This document shows positions 50,351-62,269 of a stretch of DNA of 64,000 nt, piece by piece. The notes under the pieces were generated by a model. That model was not told the origin of the DNA and did not search any database. It was given only the letters and a program-made list of their open reading frames with translations. Position 1 is the stretch's first letter, and the number at the start of each line of letters is the position of its first letter. Source of the DNA: Physcomitrium patens (taxonomy: Eukaryota > Streptophyta > Bryopsida > Funariales > Funariaceae); contig NC_037269.1 in NCBI RefSeq assembly GCF_000002425.4, positions 11,876,469 to 11,940,468 on the forward strand. The letters are read 5' to 3'. A program made the position numbers and the translations under genes.

Positions 50351-53300
50351 AGCCACATTGAAAAAATAATAATTTATATATTTTTGCATTTAAATATATA
50401 AAAATAGTGAATGGGTTTCTTAAAAATATTGACAGTATTTTATTTTTAATCACTTTATTAAAATTTATCCATATTTTTTCAACTTTCTTTTATGGTCAAT
50501 AAAATATTCTAATAACTTCTAATTTTTTTACAGTAAGAGGTTCAAACTGAAGCTGTGTTTATACACAATGTGCGTAAAAGTAGACAAATAATAATAATAA
50601 TAATGAGTATAAAAATAAATAAAATAAATTTTTATATATCATTATCTCACTTAATCAATTAAGTTGGACTATACATAATTATTCACCAGTTCAAAAAAAA
50701 TCTATAATTAATCTAAAGTGTATAAATTTTAAGATGATATTATTCAATCATCTAAACATTTAATTTTAAATATTACTACAAGAAAACTAATACAATCAGC
50801 TTTTTAGCCATTTTAGAAAATTAGATGACCATTTAGGGAGGGAAGAAAAAAAAAAAAAAAAAAAACTCGGAGATATTAAATGTGTCATTTTAAGACATAA
50901 TTGCTTAAAACAGCGCTTAAAATATGTTAAAATATATATATATATATATATATTTGATACTACAAACATCATAATGATTGCAAGAAGTACATAATTATAT
51001 AATAATTTTATTTTATTTCATATTATAATAAAATTATCTTAGAAGAATAATCATTCAGTGATATTAAATAAAATAATTATTGCCTCAAAACCCTGCAATT
51101 TTTTCATGTTTTTTGAAAATTCAATAGTAGATTCTAAAAGTTTGATAAAATAAAAAGAAGACTCCAAATTTTATCATGCAAACTTCAATATTTTTATAAA
51201 TATTCTATGATATACTTGATAGATGCTTTAATAGATGGTTTGAAATAATTGTCCAGTAACCAAAATTTTAAAATAAAATCCATTTTCTTATTATCATATA
51301 AAGTGTTTTCATTAATCAATGTAGAACATAAATAAAATAATTTACCAAATTTGAATGCATTATTAATAGGAATACACATATCGTAATATTATATAGTAAT
51401 TTTAATATAATATAATTTTTTTTAACAGCAAAAATTTAATGCTTAAAACGTGCTAAAACCTTCTTTAATCTATCCATGGCATCTTCCTAAATTTAAAATA
51501 ATTCGTTATTTTTTAAGAAATCATTTAATATCCATTATTATGTATCAAATTATTTTTCATAAAGCAGTTCTAAATTTAAAAGTCAAAAATGTAATTAAAA
51601 AAGGTTTTTTAAATAATGAGTTAGAAAAGTAAGGAACTAAAATAAAATATTATATTTTTTTAAATGTTTCTTTTTAAGATAAGTCAAATAACTCGATGTG
51701 TTTCTAATACAAGGTTATATTTATTTCTTTCTGAATTTGTATTTTTTGAAATACTTAAATAACATTCTCTGAGTTTTTAATATATTTTGTAAAGTAGGCT
51801 ACTCCAAATGATTTCTCAATAATCATTTTGCATGACTTATTGATTAAGTTAATATGGTGAGTTCTTCTAAATATTATTATATTAGAACTTAGAAATGATC
51901 CTTATGTTGAATGATTATTATCTGTATCATAGAATAAATAATGTCGTGTTTATGCAACTAAAAATATTTTTTCAAAGCAAAGTAATGTAAATATATATAT
52001 TTATATATATAAATGTACATTTAATACTCATTAAATTAATTCATTTTAAAATTAGATTTTAATGCAAAAACCAATACATAATTGATTGTATTGGATTTTT
52101 TAAAAGTCGTACATGAAAGTCTTACTTTTATGGTTTATGTGATTTAGATTATTGTAACTAATGTATAGTTTTAAGTTTTTATTTTACACAAAAAGTTGTA
52201 ATAAAAATTTGAATTAAATCATATAATGTAATTTAAAAAAATAAAATAAACATATTGTTCGTAAAATAGTTATCAGATACCACTCTCTTAAGAATAATAT
52301 ATGTATATAATATTTATCATCTTCTACTCATATTTTTTTTATGTTTACATATACAAATAACATATGAAAATAAAAGTAAAAAATATTAAACCGATTTGGT
52401 ACAAATATGTTTTTAATTAGTTAATAATTACTTACATAATAAAAACTCACTCTATTTTAATAGATCAATTTATGTTTGTATATTTATTATTTTATAGCTA
52501 TAAATCATAATTTTTAATAATTTGCAAAGTTATAAAGTCAACTATCATCAACATAGAAAACATAAAGTTTTGGAAGTATATATTCTATGTGACTATATTT
52601 AATAAACAAATATCTTATCATATATATCAATCATTTTTTAATTTACATATAAATTAAAAGAATTAATTTTAAGATGATTAACTTTAATTTTAAAAATCAT
52701 AAAATACTGTATTTATATTTTTATATATAGGTTCATGTATATAAAAAAAAAAATTGATAATTTTTTTTCTAAACTGTATCTTTTCTTAAAAAATAAAATC
52801 AGTCTCCTTTAAAATCAAATACTATCTTAGATAAAGTTTTGACGTGAGTAGAATTATTATGACAAATAATATCATTATTTTTGAGTTTGTCTATTTCAAA
52901 TTAATGATAAAATAATAATCTGTTACGAAACTTTTAAAACATTCTATTATTCTGAAACTCCTTAAGTAGATTTAAAGTATTTAAATAAACGTGGTTGTGA
53001 AATTTTCATATTTAAAAATAAATAAATAAGTAAATAATGTAATTTTAAAAAATAAATAATGGAATTTTAAAAATAAATAATGTAATCTTTTTAGTATTTT
53101 AATTTAGACATACAAGTTATATCTATTTTTACACAGTTAAATGCTTTTGAGGTATTTTTTATTCTTAATACTATTATCAATAAAGTTTCTAGTTTACTAG
53201 AGAAGATTCAATTTTAAATAATTGAAATACCAAAAAAACTTAATTATAGAATTCATATAATTTATTTAATACATCAAAAAGGGGGGGGGTATTATATTTC

Positions 53301-53791
53301 AAAGTAGTTATTATTATCAATAATTATTTGAATATAATCTTGATTCTTTAAAAAAATAATTTCACCATGATAGTAATTGCAAACTTAACATAAGTTACTG
53401 TTTGATTTATATATTTATTTAATTATTAATTATTAATTTTTTTGTATTAATTTATAACTCATTAGGTTTTATACCTATAACTTACTATAAAACAATATAT
53501 AGTAAAATTTTAAAATAAAACTTATATTTTATTTGTAAAATCATTCCCAATTGTCTAAATTACCTCATTTACTTACTCCTTGAAAAATATGAGAAGATTA
53601 TTGTTAAACTTTAGGACTTAAAATAATCTCCTCTAAGGTATCAATATTATATATATTATTATCATTTCTATTTATAACATTGAATTATAGTTAAACATTG
53701 TATTATTATTTATTTAACCTTTTAAAAACACACTATTTTTTAATATTAATTTATAGAATATTCGCCATCATCATTTAGTTAATTTAAATTA

Positions 53792-53826
<35 letters not shown>

Positions 53827-54447
53827 CTCTTCTATTTTCTGAAAAACTAGAAACAATTGTATTATTGATGGGTCTATTTATATTTTATAACTATTATTCC
53901 TATCTTGTATATTTGTAAGACATATTCTAAAATTTTATGTGTTTTTATTATTTGATTGTTATAAATTCAAAGTATATATAACAACTTCGGTCTGATTACT
54001 GAATTATATTTATAAAATATGAATATTTAAATTTTCAATAAAATATTGTTAAATTAGTGCTTGTCAATAAAATCAAAACAAGATATCAATATATTTTATT
54101 TCAATTAGTAACTATTTAATATACACGCACTTGTAAAGTATTCAAAGACATAATTTTCTATGAAGATAATAATAATATATTGAGCTTTAGAAAATAAAAC
54201 ATGTATTTTAAAAAAATATATCAAAGTTTAAATATACCTACTTAATTTGATTTCAACTAATTAAACCATTGATTATTATTCAACACAAGCATAGAATCAT
54301 ATAGAAGCTTTTGTACTCTTATTTTTGGTAATTAAATTATCTATAGTAAAATTCTAAAATACAATTCTATGAAGTTAATTTAAACGTATTTGATTAAAAT
54401 TATAAATAATTAATAATTAAATTTGAGTTAAAAATATTATATTATAA

Positions 54448-54478
<31 letters not shown>

Positions 54479-54768
54479 TGCATACATACAAACATATACA
54501 TTAAATTCTTAAATTAATTTTTTTATCATATGCAATAGTAGTACAATCTTTTATGTAATCTTTCATTCTATTTTGTAAACATATAAAAATATTTAGACAC
54601 TTCTTAATTTTATTTTGTAATCTTTAGAGCTTAATTATATATTTTTATAAGTTATTTTATCTAAAAACACATTAATATCTTAGTAGTGTTAATTTTTAAA
54701 ATTTTGGTATAAATTTTATGGCCAACATTTGTAACGAAAAATCAAAAATAATATTTTTTTCTATTTAT

Positions 54769-54771
<3 letters not shown>

Positions 54772-54813
<42 letters not shown>
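54772..54813. repeat. long TA microsatellite
   Basis: About 21 uninterrupted TA units, one of the longest in the window. Confidence 0.95.
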
Positions 54814-54817
<4 letters not shown>

Positions 54818-55699
54818 TATAAAATATATTTAAATTGGTCTTAATATAGAATTAATATACCATTTATTAAAAGATCAATGCAATATTATTGAATTATAGA
54901 AAACGTATTATAATATTTTAGTTAGCCACACAATATATGAAAATCTTTCTCTGTGTATGTCTTCTTTTTGAAAATATAAAATTTTAAATTTTATTTATTA
55001 TAATTAATTTAATTATTATATTTTTCTACCACAAATATTTTAAAATTTATATTTTAAAAAAATAACAGATTTTGTATGATCTTATTTATTCTACAAGAGA
55101 CAACCTATATGTATAATTGTGATCATGTTTCACAATTATTTGCACCTATAATTCATAATATCCATTATTAAGTCTTTTGAATATTTTAGAAATTTTCAAA
55201 AAAATAAAATTGTATTATTTTGGAATAAAACTTTATTTTATTTTTGAAATTTTTGGAATTGAGGAAATAAAAGAAATTTTTTTACATTAAAATCTTATTT
55301 TTGATAAATATTTTTTATTTAAAAAAACTATTAGAATCATTTAATTTAATTTAATTTAATTTAATTTTTTACTAAAACAAAAAAAAACTGCTTTTAGCTA
55401 TTGCTGTGGTTTAAAGAAGAAGAAGCAAGTCTATCATAAAATTGCATTAAAGGGGAGAATACATTTGCTTCTTATTTCTCAAGCTTGTTTAAAATTTAAA
55501 ACTTCAATATTTAAATTAAAAACAATGCAAAGTATCGATTTGTTGTAGTGAGCAAGAAAAATAAATAAATAAATAAATAAATTATAATTAGTTGTGCTAG
55601 AATAACATGAGATAACTTGTCTTCATTTTTTTCAATGAATCTTATTCAATAACAATTTCAATTATGTCTTGCACTAATTAAGTGAACTTCAATGCAATT

Positions 55700-56900
55700 A
55701 TCATCGATAATATATTTATTCTTTTTATAGTTGAATGTTTGATACATCTAAATACCAAACTTAGTTAACGCATCTTTTTGTATATAATTTATATAGCACA
55801 TACATGTTAACAATAAAGTCATTTGGTGTTAGCAACACAAGCTCATGTGGCTCTAAAATCCTATCCATATTTTTTATTTGACAATATGTTGTAGTCATAA
55901 GTTTTAGTTGCTTGCATTATTATAATGATAAGTTGTTCAATCCTTACAGAGTAGTAAGAACATTATTTGCTCCTTTAGATATTACTTTAGTTACAAATAA
56001 AAGATCCACCATGTTAACAATAGAGCATGTGGGAGCCACTTTATTTCTAAGTATTCTTGCATTACAATCTAATAAAGCTTAAATATTTTTAAAATTATGC
56101 CTATATATAACTATCATATGATAGTTACTTTAAGACACATAGTTCTAATTTTAGAAACAATGAATTTTTATTGTTAACAATTTCCAATCAAAGCAATCAA
56201 TTGCATAGAAATAATATGTCTAAAGCATTTGTGAAAAATGTGCTATATTATTAGATCTAATTGATGAATATTGCATGAAGTTCAAATATTTTAAAGCAAA
56301 GCAATACATCAATTTGGAAAGCAATACCATTGATCCAATTTGATATGTTCTAATCACATTCATTAATGCACCAATTATTTGTTGCTTTGATGTAGAACAA
56401 TATATATCTATAAGTACAACCATATTATCTAACATTATTTTGTTAGTATATTAATCTAATAAAGGAATAATAAGTAAATCAATATTTTTCATGGCTCCAT
56501 TGTAATAAAATCAACAACCTACATCTCAAAAGACATACTTTAATATATGTTTTTACTAGATGTTAACTATTGATACTATGTCCAATTATTTGAATGTTGT
56601 TTCAAAAGAAAAAATTTATAATTGTTTGTTTTAAAAATTCAAAATATTTTATATGAATTTTTATATTGTGTTTATATGCAAAATCTTATTCTTTGCCAAA
56701 AGCAATGCAAAAATTACAAGCAACATTAGATGCTTTGGAAGAACACACATCTTAAACTTTAGCCATCAATCCAAACTTCTTTATGTGCTAAGCATTTAAT
56801 TCTTGCTTACTTTGGGCAACATATAGTAGAATGCAGCTTATATTTGCCTCACACATGCCTCACACATGCCTTCAAAAAATATTTAATTCAAAAAACACAA
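55700..56900 (-). other. possible fossil of a coding sequence inside the desert
   Basis: Composition is slightly less extreme than the surroundings, and the minus strand holds a 71-codon open frame (56435-56220) plus short open segments such as NDFIVNMYVLYK near 55820. The spacing faintly recalls pentatricopeptide repeats (xDVFVxNxLVDMYxKC), but the match is too weak to call. Multiple stops exclude a working gene. Confidence 0.25.
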
Positions 56901-57220
56901 AGACATAAAGAATTAAAAATATAGTCATTTTAAAAAACTTCAATACATATATTAAAATATTTTTTACTAAAAAATAAAAATAAAGGTATAGATTAAAATA
57001 TATATATAATATACAAAATAAATGTCATAGTTTATTAAAACAATAATAAGTCATAAAACTTGCTTAAAGGTACATAAAATCTATGATAATTTAATATATT
57101 GATGAATGAATGTATATACATGTATCAATAAATATTTTTATAATTTTGGTATAAACAGTTTGAATTTATTGATAATTAATGGTAAATCTAAATTATTGTA
57201 AAATTCATAATAAATTTTAA

Positions 57221-57221
<1 letters not shown>

Positions 57222-57270
<49 letters not shown>
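57222..57270. repeat. TA/GT compound microsatellite
   Basis: About 18 TA units run directly into about six GT units. Confidence 0.93.
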
Positions 57271-58426
57271 ATATATAGAAAGAAAGTTGCACTTATATAA
57301 AAATAGTTTCAAATGAAGCAAGATTTTGTTTAATTAAATTTTAAATGAAATTTGCAAAAACATTGATGGAATTATTTATTATTGTTCAAATAAAACGTAA
57401 TTTCTAGCCAAAACCTCTTTATTCATATAATCAATAAAATAAAAATAAAAATAATAGATCATAAATATATAATTATATAATTATTTAATTATTAAAATAA
57501 ATAGAATAAAATAAAAAGAAATAAAAAATTGATTCTCAAAATTTAGAAAACTATTGTTTTTTTATTAAAAAAATTATATGATGCATAAAAAAAATATTTT
57601 AAAAATTATCAAATCAGGAGAAAACTTGTAAACCATTTTAATAAATGTTCATGTTTAATTTTATTTATTAATTGATTTAATAAATTTAAATCTTGAAAAC
57701 CCAATTCATCTTAAATCTAAAATCATGTTAATTCTGAAAAAAATAGCTACTTAAAGATTATTTTAGTATACCAAAATTATGTATTGCATATATATAATTA
57801 TGATGTACAACATGAAAAAATATCTAACTTCTAAAGTGGCATCAAACTAAGAACTTGAATTTAGTTTATGCTCACTTGATGGTTTGCATCCACATAGCTC
57901 TTAGGTTTATAAGATTTTCTTGCAACTTTCCTTTATACCTACATAGAAACCATAGAAAGAATTAATCCTTTTGTTCCATTACTAGACATCAAAGGGATAA
58001 AACAATTCTCTTACATTTGGTTCATTAGAGCAAATTTTCTATTATTCTACTAACTAAAAATATGAAGACTAAGCTAGCTATTTTTTATACTGTAAGATTC
58101 ACAACCTCTTCAATTCCACCAATACTACCAATAAGGAGCAAAAACATTAAGAAATATCAAGCAGGAAGAGACTCTGAAGAAGATACATAATTAGTAGGTT
58201 AACAAAATCAAGACTTATTTTTGCATAAGAAGCATACTTTCTTTGATATATTCTATGATTTTTGACATTTTTTTTTAAATGTAAGAAAGCTTGTTCATTT
58301 TACTTTTTAAAAAGTTTTGTAAGCCAAATGGAAATGCAATTTGATATATAGACTCGGTTTATTTTTTTATGCTCAAATCTAAATGAATATTACTACTATT
58401 ATAGATAACAAGAGAATACCAAGAAT

Positions 58427-58430
<4 letters not shown>

Positions 58431-58489
<59 letters not shown>
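58431..58489. repeat. TA/GA compound microsatellite
   Basis: About 13 TA units followed by about 15 GA units. Confidence 0.93.
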
Positions 58490-58492
<3 letters not shown>

Positions 58493-59199
58493 ATTTTCTA
58501 AAAGAAACTAAAGGTTTTTTAAAGACCATAAAGCCTTAAAAAGTCTACAAGAAATTTTAATTAAGAATTTATAAATCAAAAGAAAAACTCGAAGTTGATG
58601 AGATTTATTTTTTAATTTAATATTTAATATTTAATTTTTAATTTTTAATTTTTTTTAAAAATTAAATGTTTCTGGATTTTGAAAAATAAATAATGTTAAT
58701 TTAAGAGACAAAGACTTTTATGTAAATCATTTTGAACCTATTCAACACATATTTTTTATAATCTATATAATACATAAATAAACATATTTATATATAATAT
58801 ATACTTTATATAGTATAATATTTAAAAAATATGTATACACATTTCAAAAATTAGATGTAATAATTGAGCTTTAGCATAAAAAATTGTATGATTTCTTATG
58901 CCGAATATATTGTTTGAAAATTTAAAAATTACAAAAAAAGGTGGATTTTTCAAGAAAGAATTACACAAAGACATGTTTTATTATTAAAAATATTGTTTGA
59001 AAAGATCTTGAATACTAAATTACAATATTAATTATAGTTGTTGATAAGTAGTATTTAAAATCTTAAAGAATATATGATATGAAAAAATGTATTCACTATT
59101 TCAATTATATCATTTATCATTAGGTATTGTAATAAAAATGCATTTAGTAAATTTTAGTATATAATGAAAAATAAATAAAATAAAAATTTACATAAAAAA

Positions 59200-59237
<38 letters not shown>

Positions 59238-60884
59238 AACTATCATATCACTAATTTTACGGTTTAAATGCACCAGTAACAACTTATATGCTACCATTCT
59301 ATTTTTAAAGAAATTAAGTTCAACTTATTAAATATTAAAAATATATATTATAATTTTTTATGTTTTTTTATTTTTCAATGAAATTTAGTTTTATGCATTT
59401 TATAAAGTATAAACTCCTGAATCTTCTAACTCACAGTCTGTTGCTAAACCTTTGGGTGCACATAAAAAATCGTATAGTTATTAATTAGATAAATATAAAT
59501 GAGATTATTACCTAATTTTCAAGTTTGTGCCTAAACTAATAAATTGTATTTAAAACATGAGCTTTGTACTTAATCAAAATTGCAATATTTAAGTCTACTT
59601 GTTTTTAAATTGATTTTCTCTAATCATATCAATCATATTTACTTAACTCTTAATAACAATATTGGTACAGTAAGACATTTGTTTTTTAATTACTTTTTTT
59701 TTGTCTTTGTTGGTTGACATTAAAACTAGTTGAATATATCTATTTTGTTCAATGATTAAATAATATCAATTTTCTCTTACTTTTTCTAATAGCACATAAG
59801 ATTTGCCAAAAGTTACACACAATTTTGTCATTTGTTTTGTTGTTTTTTCAATTTGTTCTCGTGAAAATATGGTCAATCTCAATCACAAGGTAGAACAAGC
59901 ATAATCTCTAATCTCTCATATTTTAATTTTTAATGGTTTAACCACTATATAAACTTAATTTATTAAGTAAAATAAAATAGTAATGCATTCTAGCTTTATT
60001 TAGATAAATATTTTAAGTTTAATTATTAAATTAAGCAGAAATAAAAAAAATTACAAAAGATTAAGCTGATGTTTTTGAAGAACTTATCCCAAAGCTATAA
60101 TAATTTTGTAATTTATTATATTTGTATTGTAATCAAAATAACTATAATAATCTAGTTTCTAAATCTTTTGGTCAGGAATTGTAGAGCTAAAAAATATTTA
60201 ACACACTATAGGTGCCTTATTTTGTTGAATTTAAATTTTCACTTTATATATTGATTTATAGTAATAGCTTTAAGTAATTTAACAATTTTTTAATTTTAGT
60301 TATAAAAACTTCATAATTTATAATGTAATCTACTAAATAAAAATCGAAAACTTTTGAGAATTGTTTTTAGGTATTATTACATTTTAATATTGACAACAAT
60401 AATTTTCTAATATAATATTACAAGATATGTGTTTGAACCACTATTTATGTATGTGTATATATATATATATATAATAACTTTAATATTATAACACTTTATC
60501 AAAATAATTTAACTAACTAGTAGCACAAGTCTATATAAATTATACTTTCAGAATAGTTTTTTTTTTTTTTTTTTTTTTTTTTAATGAATAATTTAATAAA
60601 TCTGTCAATAAAATAAAATAAAACATATTTACTTATAGATTGGAAGACATTTTACTATAATATCTTCATTATTTTATAAACAAGTTTACTTTAAAAATTT
60701 GAATTTTTTACCTCAAGTGACATATTTTTAGGGTTCTACTAATGCCACTACAGTATCCTAAAATTTGACCAAAACCTCATGAAAATTTCAATGAAAATCT
60801 AGTCAATTTTTTCTTTTTGCTAATTCCACCACAACCATTTCACCATGGTTCTCTCCCTCCCTCCCTCCCTCTCTATCTTTCTTC

Positions 60885-60923
<39 letters not shown>

Positions 60924-61971
60924 ATGAAAAAAATAACAAATTTTTTGATTGGAATAAAAAAATATAAATATTTGTCAAATAGGTGGTGGGGTGTGGTGGT
61001 AGTAACAATATCCAGTTTTTTTCATTATTTAAGTCATTCCAAAAAAAAAAACTGCATATAATATTTGTATTGTATTATTTATGTTGATAAATGCAAGCCT
61101 TGTTATCACATTTGTGAAACATTTGCAAAATCGCTTGATACCAACATAAAAAGTAGATGTGCATGTACATATAGTATTAAATAATCATTTAAAAATATTT
61201 TAGAATGAATCTAAAATCAAGTAAATCTTCTTTAGTATCAAACTTAGAAAATCTTATTAATTTTTACACTTTTAAAGAAATTTTACAAGTGTCTTTAATA
61301 ACTTAGTAAATTGCATTGTAATTCAATTAGATTTTTTTTACATCTGACCTTAAAATCTTCTGAACTAGCAGAAATAGTTGACACAGTTCTGTAACAAAGT
61401 ATAATTTTATAACTATATTTAAGCAGTTTAATGATGCTCTACACAAGAAAGAAGAAAATTTACCATTCTTTTATTATTATTTGTGTGAAAATTTAGAATC
61501 TGCTTTGTTTCAATACATTATTAAAAATTATATTTTTATTTTCATTTTTGTTTAGAATAAATATTTATTTAATATTATAGATCTTTTACGATCCTAAAGG
61601 TCATTTCTGTGTCATTAATTTAATTGACTAAAACAAATAAAACCCCCGCCAACATTTAGATGTTGTATAAATGTTATTAAAGAATTTACTTTTCATATTT
61701 TAATATTTTTTTACAAATAATTATGTCAATCTGAATATTTAAATTTTTTTAATAAGATCTAACAAAAATATTTACTTTAATTGTATTTTTATTTGGTAAC
61801 CAATATTTTCTTATTTGCACCTTGAATTGAAGTGATTTTTATTATTTAAACTTAAATAGGTGCAAGGTGTGTTTAAAAATATTATTTCATTAAAATTCAA
61901 TAAGAAGTTTTACAAAATAATAAATTATTGAAAAAAGTATAATTATGGTAAGTTCGGTTTTTTATGTGAAG

Positions 61972-61989
61972 TTATATATATATATATAT

Positions 61990-62074
<85 letters not shown>
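61972..62074. repeat. TA-CA-TA-GA compound microsatellite
   Basis: About 100 bases contain four successive dinucleotide blocks with clean boundaries: TA, then CA, then TA, then GA (about 17 units). It lies about 250 bases before the composition switch to the GC-rich island. A second TA run follows at about 62123-62150. Confidence 0.95.
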
Positions 62075-62079
<5 letters not shown>

Positions 62080-62119
62080 TACAAACATTTTTTCCATTTT
62101 CAATTAGCTAAGTATTCAT

Positions 62120-62155
<36 letters not shown>

Positions 62156-62269
62156 CATAATTTTGTATTTCATTAAAGCTCGAGATATTATAAATGTTTA
62201 TACACTTGTAGATATTATTCGTTATCTATTGATCGATGGATTTATTTTACTTATTTAGAGTTACCAGTG

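Larger units (their letters stand above)
50350..62250. other. 12-kb AT desert without recognisable genes
   Basis: The longest non-genic stretch is extremely AT-rich with dense A/T homopolymers and TA microsatellites (50935-50952, 53798-53822, 54454-54477, 59205-59231, near 60458 and 60904). It also has a poly-T run at 60557-60582 and a lone run of nine G at 53281-53289. Nothing between 50.4 and 55.7 kb or 57 and 62 kb reads as protein. It is presumably old transposon DNA beyond recognition. Confidence 0.6.

Noticed and set aside
50125..50389. Small minus-strand gene upstream of the SR promoter
   Set aside because: Two overlapping frames are open in the same short GC-rich patch, and neither shows a signal or conserved motif.
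55700..56500. Pentatricopeptide-repeat pseudogene
   Set aside because: A few residues recall the DMYxKC block, but no complete 35-residue unit can be read; kept only as an unassigned fossil.
53798..59231. CRISPR-like or satellite arrays
   Set aside because: The repeats are simple TA and GA microsatellites without spacers or long units.
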